Assembly (NCBI RefSeq): GCF_023845585.1
Contig: NZ_JAMQHS010000003.1
Coordinates: 1-64,000, forward strand
Direction of reading: 5' to 3'
Length of the DNA: 64,000 bases
Source: Clostridium sp. CMCC3677
Lineage (GTDB): Bacteria > Bacillota > Clostridia > Clostridiales > Clostridiaceae
The notes beneath the pieces were generated by a model that ran no database searches, had not been told where the DNA came from, and saw nothing but the letters and a program-made list of their open reading frames with translations. Made by a program: the position numbers and the translations under genes. Shown here piece after piece: positions 25,756 to 34,110 of the stretch. Position 1 is the first letter of the stretch; each line of letters begins with the position of its first letter.

Positions 25756-28224
25756 TTATTTTATATATGTTGAAATGTATCTAGCATTTTTGTCTGTTAT
25801 AATATCTCCCATTCTTGTATATATTCCTGAAAACTTATCATTTGTTATATAAGCTCCTAAAATAGGAAATTGGTATTTATTTTCCTTAGTAATAACAGAA
25901 TGTAAATCTATCTTAACTGGTTTTATATTCACTCTATCTTGAAATATCACATCATCATTTTGATTATATGTACACTCATAATCTAAGTTTATTCCATCCC
26001 CTTCTCGTGACAAATATGGTTTAATTAAATAATCACATGAAAGCTTTTTATCTTTTTCTAAAGACGTATATGGAATATATTTTACTATAAAATCTTCTTC
26101 CTCTTTTGATATAATTCCTTTATTAATAATTTCATGTAAAACTGCAAAAAATGCTTTTGATTGAACTATAAGAGTATGACCTGAATTAATTAAATAAACT
26201 TCATCACTTAAGGGTTCTATTAATTTTTTCATTTCTTCATCATAATAAAACCAATCTAATGGATAATATCTATATATAGCATGAATTTCTGCTCCATAAA
26301 GATATATCTTATGATTTTTAACATCTAAATCATATATGTTTCCAAATATAATATTATAGTTATCTAATTCTTTTAAAATTTCACATATTATATTTGTTGT
26401 ATATATATCTTCATAATACCACGAAGTTACAACTGCAATATTTTTAACTTCTTTTAGTTGTTTTATTTCCTCTATAATATAAATTAATGTATTTTTTACA
26501 TCACTCCTTAAATTCTCATTTGGATTAATATATTTCAAATTAAATCTTCTTTGCATTATTGAATTTATGCCTATAGATTCTACAATTCCTGCTGGTGTTT
26601 CTGAATTAAATTCTAATATCTTTAAATCCCCATAGTTATCTAATGCAAAATCAATTCTACCTAATGCACAAAGAGTAGATGTATAAGATTGAGATACCAT
26701 TTTATACAGCTCTTCAGGTATACCCAAAATCGGTCCAAAAAGTTTAATATTTTTTTGAATATATGGATATATTTTTTTTAATATTTCACAAAAATTACTA
26801 CTTGTTATTTTTATTTCATCATATAACTCATTTTTCAATATCATTATATCTAAAGAAACATACTCATTAATATTAGAATATGCTCCAGTAAAATTATACT
26901 TAAATGAAAGTTTCTCATTTAGTTCTTCATATATTTTAGCTCTACTTTTTTCACTAGTAAAACTATTTTTTTCTATTTTTAGTGGATAATCGTTTGTTCC
27001 CAAAGGTGACATCCATGTATAATTATCATCTGTTAAGAATTCTTTACTCCATCTAACAAGAAATCCTTCAACCTTTTTATCCATTATATAAACACCAAAA
27101 TTTCCATATGCTAATATGGGTATATTCGTATTTTTAAAATCTGGAGCATACGTATATTCTTGTCTTATATTAATTAACTTTTGGACTATATGAATCTTAT
27201 CTTTTTTTAAAATATTATTTATTTCTTCTGTCCATGCATTATCTTCATAAGACTTGCCGATATAAACTTCTTGACTATACCTTCCAAGAGAAGACTTTAC
27301 TACATAACTATCTTTATTATCTATAGTGTTTATTAAATTTTTAGATTTCAGTATTTCTGTATATGGTATACTTTTTCTTATTATATTTTTGTCATCTTCA
27401 CAAATAAGATTAGAATTATTTTTAATTAAATCCCATAAGTAAGCAAAAAATCCTTTTGCCTGAATTGCAATTATTCTAGGATCATTTATTATCAAAACTT
27501 TACCTTCATTAAATGAATCTAATATATCTTCTATATTATTGATTTCACAAAAAAATTCTGTTGGAAACAATCTTAAAATAATTTGTAATTTTATTTTAGA
27601 GTATCCATATACATATCCGTCTTTAACACTCAAATTATTATTTCCAACTTGTACTATATTTATATTTGTATTCTTTAAAATCTCCTTAAAATAATAACTA
27701 TGATGCAATTCTTCATAATGACAAGGATCAATTAAAAATCCTATATTAACTTTTTCATTTCCATCACAATATACATCACTTATTTTAAGTAATGTATTAA
27801 CTAACTTTTTAATAAACCCTTCATTTAAGTTTCCATTAAAATTACATCTCTCCGCTAAATGAATCTCTTTTTGTCCACAAGGCTTATCATAATTAAATTC
27901 TGCAAAATAAACATGGTTATTAATATCTATAAATGTGTCATATCTACTCCAATACATGGGAGATATAGGACACTTTAAATTAAATATCTTATCCCTTAAA
28001 GGAAAATCATCAAAATACTCTAAAAGTTTTTTATGCTTTCCATTTATATTTTCTAATATATCTAATGCCATATGATTAATTTTCTCACTGTAAAAAATCA
28101 TATCTTCACATATATTCTTATCAATAAAAAATGGTATTTGTGAATGAACATATTCCTCTCCTAAAGAACTAACCATATAATTATTAAATAAAATATCCTC
28201 AGTATACTTTAATTGATTTTTCAT
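25756..28224 (-). CDS. Tandem glutathionylspermidine-synthase-like ATP-grasp ligase
   Basis: An 822-residue protein made of two related modules of about 400 residues, each like the synthetase domain of glutathionylspermidine synthase / E. coli YgiC. Repeated marks: R-Y-D-TFIDINNHVYFAEFN with RIDFALDNYGDLKILEFN-SETPAG; IPYTEIL with IPYTSLE; YVVKSSLGRYSQEVY with YLIKPYLSREGDGI; and two closing FPILGAYI / IPILAYGNFG segments. These map to substrate and ATP binding regions of an ATP-grasp amide ligase. The first module has a less typical Gly-rich loop, so one module may be weak or have another substrate. Start is the ATG at 28224, nine bases after AGGATGG. It follows a Ser-rich lipoprotein gene. 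Confidence 0.8.
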   Translation of the reverse strand: MKNQLKYTEDILFNNYMVSSLGEEYVHSQIPFFIDKNICEDMIFYSEKINHMALDILENINGKHKKLLEYFDDFPLRDKIFNLKCPISPMYWSRYDTFIDINNHVYFAEFNYDKPCGQKEIHLAERCNFNGNLNEGFIKKLVNTLLKISDVYCDGNEKVNIGFLIDPCHYEELHHSYYFKEILKNTNINIVQVGNNNLSVKDGYVYGYSKIKLQIILRLFPTEFFCEINNIEDILDSFNEGKVLIINDPRIIAIQAKGFFAYLWDLIKNNSNLICEDDKNIIRKSIPYTEILKSKNLINTIDNKDSYVVKSSLGRYSQEVYIGKSYEDNAWTEEINNILKKDKIHIVQKLINIRQEYTYAPDFKNTNIPILAYGNFGVYIMDKKVEGFLVRWSKEFLTDDNYTWMSPLGTNDYPLKIEKNSFTSEKSRAKIYEELNEKLSFKYNFTGAYSNINEYVSLDIMILKNELYDEIKITSSNFCEILKKIYPYIQKNIKLFGPILGIPEELYKMVSQSYTSTLCALGRIDFALDNYGDLKILEFNSETPAGIVESIGINSIMQRRFNLKYINPNENLRSDVKNTLIYIIEEIKQLKEVKNIAVVTSWYYEDIYTTNIICEILKELDNYNIIFGNIYDLDVKNHKIYLYGAEIHAIYRYYPLDWFYYDEEMKKLIEPLSDEVYLINSGHTLIVQSKAFFAVLHEIINKGIISKEEEDFIVKYIPYTSLEKDKKLSCDYLIKPYLSREGDGINLDYECTYNQNDDVIFQDRVNIKPVKIDLHSVITKENKYQFPILGAYITNDKFSGIYTRMGDIITDKNARYISTYIK

Positions 28225-28244
28225 ATTTTTTACCATCCTATTTT

Positions 28245-28529
28245 TTAGCTTGAAGAACTTCCACCTTTTACACCAGAATATCCTGAAGATTTAGATGTAG
28301 ATGACTTAGTCACACTACTTTTTTTACTGTTAGATGATTCTCCACTACGAAAAGAATGCCAAGCATGTGAATTATGAGTTGATGTAGTTGTTCCATTTTC
28401 CTCTTCATCATCTTCATCCTTTTGATTTACATTATTACATCCTAATAGTATATTAGGGGCTGTAACCATAAATGTAGAAGCTATTGCTATTGATAAAGCT
28501 CGTTTTTTATTTTTCTTAAAACTGTCCAT
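28245..28529 (-). CDS. Ser-rich small lipoprotein (YgiB-like companion)
   Basis: A 94-residue protein. Basic N terminus, hydrophobic stretch and an ILLGC lipobox (Cys31) predict lipid anchoring outside the membrane. Then comes an acidic run (DEDDEEE) and a low-complexity Ser/Lys/Gly tail ending SGVKGGSSSS. E. coli YgiB, a lipoprotein with a Ser/Gly-rich tail, is encoded beside the ATP-grasp protein YgiC; this pair has the same logic. The gene starts on the last base of the upstream stop (TAATG) and lies 20 bases from the ATP-grasp gene, so the genes are co-translated or nearly so. It may be a substrate or partner of the ligase (inference). Confidence 0.75.
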   Translation of the reverse strand: MDSFKKNKKRALSIAIASTFMVTAPNILLGCNNVNQKDEDDEEENGTTTSTHNSHAWHSFRSGESSNSKKSSVTKSSTSKSSGYSGVKGGSSSS

Positions 28530-29155
28530 TATTTTTCCATCCTTACTATCTTTACATTGATTTCATTCTTAAAATAGTCTATGTAATTCATTAAATCCTC
28601 TTTTATATTGTCTTTTGTAAAAACTACTATCCTATTATATCCTAATCTTTTTAAAATGTTAGAGTTTGGAAGATCTTCCTCACCAACTGCATATTGATTA
28701 TTTAACTTATCATATATTTTTTTCACATCTAACTCTTCATTATATCTATCATATGGAATAAGCATAATATATTTTTTACTTTTTACCTCGTTTAATTTTA
28801 TACCAGTATTTATAAGCTTACTTATATTGTTTCTACTTCCTACAATTCCAAATGGATGAAATAACAAATTAATATTTAATATAGGCTTTATTAAATAATT
28901 ATTATTTAATTCTAAAGATAAATCTAAAATTTCATCCAAAGGTAAATCAATAATAATAAAGCATTCTTCGTTATATTCATCTAGTATTTTTCTTACTACT
29001 TCTTTTTTAGTCTCACTTTTATAATCGTCCAAAACAAAATCTTCATAAGTTTGTAGAGAAACAAATGGCGTACTTCTAAAAAAACACCTGAATTCTCCTA
29101 AATTACTTCTCCAAATTCTATAGATATTTCTTAAATCAACTTCTTTTAAATTCAT
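28529..29155 (-). CDS. Unknown protein, 208 residues, in ATP-grasp operon
   Basis: A soluble, mixed alpha/beta protein with no signal peptide. Start is the ATG at 29155 after an AAAGGTAA site; an in-frame ATG 15 bases earlier lies upstream of that site and overlaps the previous stop. Visible features: NIYRIWRSNLGEFRCFFR near the N terminus, FIIIDLPLDEILDL in the middle, and KYIMLIPYDRYNEE. These do not match a family I know. Its place between the 131-codon gene and the lipoprotein/ATP-grasp genes, with 4-base and 1-base junctions, strongly suggests one shared process. Confidence 0.65.
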   Translation of the reverse strand: MNLKEVDLRNIYRIWRSNLGEFRCFFRSTPFVSLQTYEDFVLDDYKSETKKEVVRKILDEYNEECFIIIDLPLDEILDLSLELNNNYLIKPILNINLLFHPFGIVGSRNNISKLINTGIKLNEVKSKKYIMLIPYDRYNEELDVKKIYDKLNNQYAVGEEDLPNSNILKRLGYNRIVVFTKDNIKEDLMNYIDYFKNEINVKIVRMEK

Positions 29156-29159
29156 ATTT

Positions 29160-29543
29160 TTACCTTTCATAAGTTACTGAATATATCCCATCAAGAGATA
29201 TATAATGCTTATGTCCATCTTCATTTATAAATACGAAATTATTTGCTCCGCACTCATCTTCACATACTTGTCCATTAAAACTAATATCAGGTCTTGACCT
29301 TTTCCACGAATCAACATCAAAATAAAAATTTATTTCTACAGCACATGCTAAAAATCCATAGTCCAACTTATAAAGTATTGCAAAATTATTTTTAGTAGAA
29401 AATAGTTGCCTATAATTTTTATTTTCTATTATTGTATCAACCGCTATAAGTTCATTATATAAATTAGTTACTTCTCCTTCTAGAACTTCTATTGGTTTAT
29501 CTTTATACCATTCATTAAGTGTTTTATATATATAAATCTCCAC
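29160..29543 (-). CDS. Unknown protein, 127 residues, first gene of ATP-grasp operon
   Basis: A small soluble protein, read from a GTG five bases after GGAGG; a TTG 12 bases earlier overlaps that ribosome site. It contains DVDSWKRSRPDISFNGQVCEDECGANNFVFI, split here as SWKRSRPDISFNG and VCEDECGANNF, with two close Cys, and LDGIYSVTYER at the end. No family is recognised. It is preceded by TATAATATTGCATATAAT, so it may have its own promoter, separate from the phosphonate operon whose terminator lies just upstream. Confidence 0.65.
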   Translation of the reverse strand: MEIYIYKTLNEWYKDKPIEVLEGEVTNLYNELIAVDTIIENKNYRQLFSTKNNFAILYKLDYGFLACAVEINFYFDVDSWKRSRPDISFNGQVCEDECGANNFVFINEDGHKHYISLDGIYSVTYER

Positions 29544-29595
29544 ATTTTCCTCCAAAATATAATATTATATGCAATATTATACCTTATCTGTTAAA

Positions 29596-29633
29596 AAAAA
29601 ATATAGAATACATTAAATATATCCTATATTTTT
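29596..29633 (-). terminator. Terminator of the phosphonate operon
   Basis: AAAAATATAG (29597-29606) pairs with CTATATTTTT (29624-29633), and the long A run on the left gives a U run on the minus strand. It lies 17 bases after the transaminase stop, and separates the phosphonate genes from the ATP-grasp genes. Confidence 0.65.
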
Positions 29634-29649
29634 AAATTATATATATTTT

Positions 29650-30744
29650 TTACATCATATATTCCTCTAATATCTTAGCAAACTTATTCATGTCTTCTGG
29701 ATATACCTCACCAATATTAGCTACTCTAAATGTATTTTTTGATGCTATTTTTCCTGGATAAATTGTAAAACCCCTTTCATATAAATAATCATGAAGTTCT
29801 TTAAAATCGTATTTCTCTATCCGAGGTTCAATAATTGATGTTAATAGCATAGAGGAATTTTCATCATCTATTAAACGTTTTAAATTTAGTTTATCTAGGC
29901 AATCCCAAAGTATTTTACAACACTCTTTATATCGTAAATTTCTCTTTTCGATGCTTTCTTCTTTTATTTCTATTATAGCTTGCTTCAATGCATAAAGTAC
30001 TTGTACAGGTGGTGTAAATCTCATTTGAAAATTATCTTTAAAGTTCTCATATTGCTTATATAAATTTAGATATAAGTTTCGTATTTTTTTATTTTTAATA
30101 CTATCCAATGATTTTAGATTAGCAATTACAAAACTTATTCCGGCCATCCCCTGTATACATTTATTAGAACTAGATGCTAAATACTTTATATTCATTTCTT
30201 TCATATTAATAGGTATTCCTGCAAATGAACTCATTGCATCAACTATCATTTCTATGTTATATTTTTTACAAATTGATCCTATTTCTTTTATATCATTTAA
30301 TAATCCAGTAGTAGTTTCATGATGCACTACTGCTAAATGAGTTATTTTCTTTTTGCTATATTTAATTACCTCTTCTAGCCTAATAAAGTCTATAGTATTT
30401 ATAGGCGAACTACAAAATCCTATATAATTTAAATTATATACTTGTGCAATTTCACACATTCTTTTTCCATAAGCACCATTGTTAATTATTAAAATAATGT
30501 CTTCATCACTCATAACAGAACTTATTATAGATTCAACTGCTGCTGTACCTGATCCTCCAAATAATATTGTAGAATATTCAGAATTAGATCCAACTATGTT
30601 AGTTAATTCATTTGATATATATTCCATAACACTTCCGAATTCTTTTTCCCGTGGACATATATCTGGTACAACTTGCGCTAATTTAACAGTATCAGTTGTT
30701 GTAGCTGGACCTGGATTAAGCAATATATTTCTTTTAATTGTCAT
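29650..30744 (-). CDS. phnW: 2-Aminoethylphosphonate:pyruvate aminotransferase
   Basis: A 364-residue fold-type I PLP aminotransferase. N-terminal NILLNPGPATTTD, FGGSGTAAVES and the PLP-Lys motif SSNKCIQGMAG (about 190-200) are typical of AEP transaminase. In a biosynthetic operon it runs toward AEP: phosphonoacetaldehyde plus an amino donor gives 2-aminoethylphosphonate. It is the last gene of a four-gene operon, four bases after the decarboxylase, with a GAGGTGA site. It could act in AEP breakdown instead, but no phosphonatase (phnX) is nearby and PEP mutase is present, so synthesis is favoured. Confidence 0.92.
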   Translation of the reverse strand: MTIKRNILLNPGPATTTDTVKLAQVVPDICPREKEFGSVMEYISNELTNIVGSNSEYSTILFGGSGTAAVESIISSVMSDEDIILIINNGAYGKRMCEIAQVYNLNYIGFCSSPINTIDFIRLEEVIKYSKKKITHLAVVHHETTTGLLNDIKEIGSICKKYNIEMIVDAMSSFAGIPINMKEMNIKYLASSSNKCIQGMAGISFVIANLKSLDSIKNKKIRNLYLNLYKQYENFKDNFQMRFTPPVQVLYALKQAIIEIKEESIEKRNLRYKECCKILWDCLDKLNLKRLIDDENSSMLLTSIIEPRIEKYDFKELHDYLYERGFTIYPGKIASKNTFRVANIGEVYPEDMNKFAKILEEYMM

Positions 30745-30748
30745 CTTA

Positions 30749-31885
30749 CTAATTCACCTCTAAATTCTTCATAAAACCTTCTTTATTTTCAATTGGTATT
30801 TGGGTTGGTCTACCAAGATTTTTTCTCGCACCCTTTTTTACCTTAATTTCTAATAATGTAGGACCCTTACTATTTTTTAATTTTTCTAAGCATATTATTA
30901 AATCTTCTTTTTTACTACAACTATATGCTTCACTATATCTTGCACCCTTTGCTAAAGCTAATATATCTATATCTAGCGCTACTGTTTCTTGACCTCCTAC
31001 AGAGTCATGTGCACCATTGTTCATTACTATATGTTTGAAATTTTCTACATTTTCATGACCTATTGTTGTTATTCCACCTAGATGCATTAATAAAGCTCCA
31101 TCTCCGTCTAAGCAATAAACATTTAAATTTTTCTTATTTAATGCTATTCCTAATGCTATTTGAGAAGCATGTCCCATGGAACCAACTGTTAAAAAATCTC
31201 TATCATGTTTTTCCTTTCTTTTTTCTCTTAATTCAAAAAGTTCTCTTGATAACATTCCCGTTGTAGATACTATTATGGACTTTTCATTAATATGTGATAG
31301 AATAACTTCCAATGCTTCTTCCCTAGTCATTTCAAAGTCATACAATTTATTATTTTTAAGTTTATATTCATTAAAAGTTCCTTTTTTTATCACTAGTGCA
31401 TAAGGTTCTTTTTCTTTTTTCATATAATCATTAACATCTCTTAAAAAACTCTTCATTTCATCTTTACTTGTATCATCACTTAAAATTTTATATTTTATAT
31501 TTAAAGTTTCTAATAATTTAGTAGTTATTAATCCTTGTTTTTTATGTTGTGGTTCATCCTTCTTACCAGGTTCCCCTCTCCATCCTATTACTAATAACAT
31601 AGGAATACTATAAACTAATTTATCACTTAAAGATGTAATTGGATTAATTGTATTACCAAGTCCTGAATTTTGCATGTAAACAAGTCCTATTTTTCCTGTT
31701 GCTAAATGGTAGCCTGAAACTAATCCAACTGCATTCCCTTCATTAGCTGCTATAATATTGTTTTTACTGATTGTATTATCATTAACATATGCACAAAAAG
31801 ATTTTAATAATGAATCTGGCACCCCTGTAAAAAATTTTATATCATTATCTATTAACTCTTTATAAAATTCTGACACATCTAACAT
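30749..31885 (-). CDS. aepY: Phosphonopyruvate decarboxylase
   Basis: A 378-residue thiamine diphosphate enzyme that converts phosphonopyruvate to phosphonoacetaldehyde, the step that pulls the unfavourable PEP mutase reaction forward. It has the family N-terminal GVPDSLLK (about 22-29), ANEGNAVGL with the cofactor-activating Glu (about 46), and a TPP motif from CLDGDGALLMH to MNNGAHDSVGGQ (about 255-300). Start is the ATG at 31885, after GGAGGG; it comes two bases after the stop of the upstream gene. A longer frame is open but overlaps that gene. Confidence 0.92.
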   Translation of the reverse strand: MLDVSEFYKELIDNDIKFFTGVPDSLLKSFCAYVNDNTISKNNIIAANEGNAVGLVSGYHLATGKIGLVYMQNSGLGNTINPITSLSDKLVYSIPMLLVIGWRGEPGKKDEPQHKKQGLITTKLLETLNIKYKILSDDTSKDEMKSFLRDVNDYMKKEKEPYALVIKKGTFNEYKLKNNKLYDFEMTREEALEVILSHINEKSIIVSTTGMLSRELFELREKRKEKHDRDFLTVGSMGHASQIALGIALNKKNLNVYCLDGDGALLMHLGGITTIGHENVENFKHIVMNNGAHDSVGGQETVALDIDILALAKGARYSEAYSCSKKEDLIICLEKLKNSKGPTLLEIKVKKGARKNLGRPTQIPIENKEGFMKNLEVN

Positions 31886-31887
31886 CC

Positions 31888-33186
31888 TTATTTCCCTCCA
31901 GGTATTAAAGTTAGTATTTCTTTTATTGCCATACAATTTTCTGAAGCTTCTTTAGAACGTTCATTTTCTAAAATACTTTTTGCTGTACTCATCATAGCTG
32001 GATAAGCACTTCTTATTAAATGATTTGCATATATAACAACATTAACTCCTAAATGTGATAATTCTTCTTCTGTAATAAAATTATATGAAGTTGGAACTAC
32101 TATAAGTGGAACCTTATTTTCAAAATCACTATACTGTTTACAAAATTCTATTATTTCTTTTCCATCACTTTCTTTACTATGAATCATTATTCCATCAGCA
32201 CCGGATTGTATATAAGCTTTTGCTCTAAATAAAGCATCACCAAGTCCAGCTTTAGTAATTAAACTTTCAATTCTAGCTATAATCATAAAATCATTTGTTA
32301 CTCTTGCATTTCTTCCTGCTCTAATTTTGCTGCAAAAATTTTCTACAGTATCTTGCTTTTGCTCTACGTCCGTTCCAAACAAAGAATTTTTTTTAAGTCC
32401 AATTTTATCTTCTATTATAATGGCTGATACCCCTAATCTTTCTAATGTTTTAACTGTATAAACAAAATGCTCTACTTTTCCACCAGTATCTCCATCAAGT
32501 ATTATAGGTTTTGTAGTTACTTCTAAAATATCATTAATTGTATTTAGTCTTGATGTCAAATCAACAACTTCTATATCAGGTTTTCCCTTTGATGTTGAAT
32601 CACAAAGTGAACTTACCCACATACCATCAAATTCTTTTATCTTTCCTTCCTTTTCTACTTTTGTTTTCTCAACTATTAAACCAGTAAGTCCATTATGTGC
32701 TTCAAGTATTCTAACTATCTTTTTTGAATACATTAACTCTTTGAGTTTTTTCATTCTCATTTGAGGGGTTGTCCCTATTCCACTTAACTTTTCTTCTAAT
32801 TTAGTAATTGATATTCCCTCAGTGTACTTTATTTCTACTAACTTTCCATCCCATTCCTTAATGACATCTATAATTCTTTTTCTAAATTTATTTTGAAATC
32901 CACTTTTCCAATCGTCACCATGCAAAATATAATCGGGTTTTAATATCTTAATATTTGCTACTTGATCTAATGTGTCTTGAGGAATTACCTTTGAAACACC
33001 TTTTATATTTTCAATCACCATTTTTCTTTCTTCATAACTCATTATTGGTTTTCTCCAATATCCTGCAATAACATCATCAGTATGAAGTCCTATTATTACT
33101 TTTCCTAAATTTCTTCCTTCATTAATTATATTTAAATGACCATGATGTATTATATCTCCACTCATTGCTATATAAACTGTTTTCAT
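31888..33186 (-). CDS. aepX: PEP mutase fused to an N-terminal cytidylyltransferase-like domain
   Basis: A 432-residue two-domain protein. Residues ~1-130 form a nucleotidyltransferase domain with the HHGH catalytic motif (14-17), HGDDW and ISITKLEE (like the ISTTxIK motif of glycerol-3-phosphate / ethanolamine-phosphate cytidylyltransferases). Residues ~140-430 are PEP mutase: EAHNGLTGLI, ILDGDTGG, the diagnostic EDKIGLKKNS (about 258-267) and ARIESLI. PEP mutase makes phosphonopyruvate, committing PEP to C-P compounds. The N-terminal domain may activate a phosphonate with CTP. Start is the ATG at 33186, following AGAAGGG; the longer frame would overlap the previous gene. Confidence 0.92.
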   Translation of the reverse strand: MKTVYIAMSGDIIHHGHLNIINEGRNLGKVIIGLHTDDVIAGYWRKPIMSYEERKMVIENIKGVSKVIPQDTLDQVANIKILKPDYILHGDDWKSGFQNKFRKRIIDVIKEWDGKLVEIKYTEGISITKLEEKLSGIGTTPQMRMKKLKELMYSKKIVRILEAHNGLTGLIVEKTKVEKEGKIKEFDGMWVSSLCDSTSKGKPDIEVVDLTSRLNTINDILEVTTKPIILDGDTGGKVEHFVYTVKTLERLGVSAIIIEDKIGLKKNSLFGTDVEQKQDTVENFCSKIRAGRNARVTNDFMIIARIESLITKAGLGDALFRAKAYIQSGADGIMIHSKESDGKEIIEFCKQYSDFENKVPLIVVPTSYNFITEEELSHLGVNVVIYANHLIRSAYPAMMSTAKSILENERSKEASENCMAIKEILTLIPGGK

Positions 33187-33199
33187 AAACTCATCCCTT

Positions 33200-33934
33200 C
33201 TATTCTTCACCATTAACATACAATCTAGGAATTATATATTCCTTAACTCTTTTTAAATGTTCTTTATTATCAATTTCTGACCATATTAAATTTTCAATTT
33301 TTAAATACCCAATCTTTCTCATCTTTGCAACATCAAATAATATATATTCATAGTCACATTTCTGCATTTTGGATTTATTAAATTGCTTTATCATTTCCCT
33401 ATATAAATTTAATGATATTTTAGATATCCCAACTAATTCTCCATATATATTTTTTATTTCTTCTTTAATTTTAGAAATTTTATATAAGTTATTATTTTTA
33501 ATCTCAATGTAGCATTCATCGCCACTATTAGTTAAATTGCTAATAATTACACAATCATCAGAAGCATATTCAATTGCATCTTTTAATGCTTTAATTTCAT
33601 AAATAAGATCACCCTCTAATAATAAAAAATCATCAACAATTAAATTTTTTAATGTAGCCAATGAAGCCATACTACCAGTAGTTATATATTTATCATTTCT
33701 TTTGACATATAAATCTACCTCTTTTTCACATAACTTATCATAAAAATTTCCTAAATGTCCTGTAACTAAATATATTTTCTTTATTCCTGCTTGCCTTAAT
33801 TTAGATATTGATCTTTCAATTAATGTTTTTTCATTTATGCATATAAAGCCTTTGGGTATTTCATCATTTGTTATTTCATATAATCTTTTTCCCATTCCTG
33901 CAACTAAAATAACCGCAGTATTTATTTTTCCCAT
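33200..33934 (-). CDS. LicC-like nucleotidyltransferase (phosphonate or phosphocholine cytidylyltransferase)
   Basis: A 244-residue sugar-nucleotidyltransferase-fold protein. N-terminal signature LVAGMGKRLYEIT and IPKGFICINEK (about 10-36), then LLEGDLIY with the metal Asp (about 105). It belongs to the LicC/PntC group that forms CDP-choline or CMP-AEP. First gene of the phosphonate operon, it is the natural candidate to activate AEP for transfer to a glycan or lipid. Start is the ATG at 33934, behind AAAAGGGGG; an earlier ATG lies within the operator palindrome. No transferase that would use the activated product is visible in the window. Confidence 0.85.
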   Translation of the reverse strand: MGKINTAVILVAGMGKRLYEITNDEIPKGFICINEKTLIERSISKLRQAGIKKIYLVTGHLGNFYDKLCEKEVDLYVKRNDKYITTGSMASLATLKNLIVDDFLLLEGDLIYEIKALKDAIEYASDDCVIISNLTNSGDECYIEIKNNNLYKISKIKEEIKNIYGELVGISKISLNLYREMIKQFNKSKMQKCDYEYILFDVAKMRKIGYLKIENLIWSEIDNKEHLKRVKEYIIPRLYVNGEE

Positions 33935-33947
33935 AACACTCCCCCTT

Positions 33948-33999
33948 TTGTTCATTTATTGAACAAAATTATATTATCATTATTCACTGTTCAATACAA
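33948..33999 (-). promoter_or_regulatory. Phosphonate operon promoter with TTGTTCA palindrome
   Basis: On the minus strand: -35 TTGTAT (33999-33994), a 17-base spacer, extended -10 TGA-TAATAT (-10 at 33976-33971), and the palindrome TTGTTCA-N5-TGAACAA (33966-33948) directly upstream of the ribosome site. Extra TGAACA half sites flank the -35. It matches the methyltransferase promoter at 25011-25060 in both sequence and spacing, so the same regulator is expected. Confidence 0.6.
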
Positions 34000-34037
34000 T
34001 ATGTTCATGTAAATTTTTTACTTTTATACAAAATAAA

Positions 34038-34090
34038 AAGTCATATAGAGTTTAAAAATATATTTCATATCTTTAAACTCTATATGACTT
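34038..34090. terminator. Terminator of the AI-2E family gene
   Basis: A 19-bp perfect stem (34038-34056 with 34072-34090, AAGTCATATAGAGTTTAAA) and a 15-base loop. It lies 21 bases after the stop at 34111. Confidence 0.9.
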
Positions 34091-34110
34091 AAAGTTTTAT
34101 ATTTTTAAAG

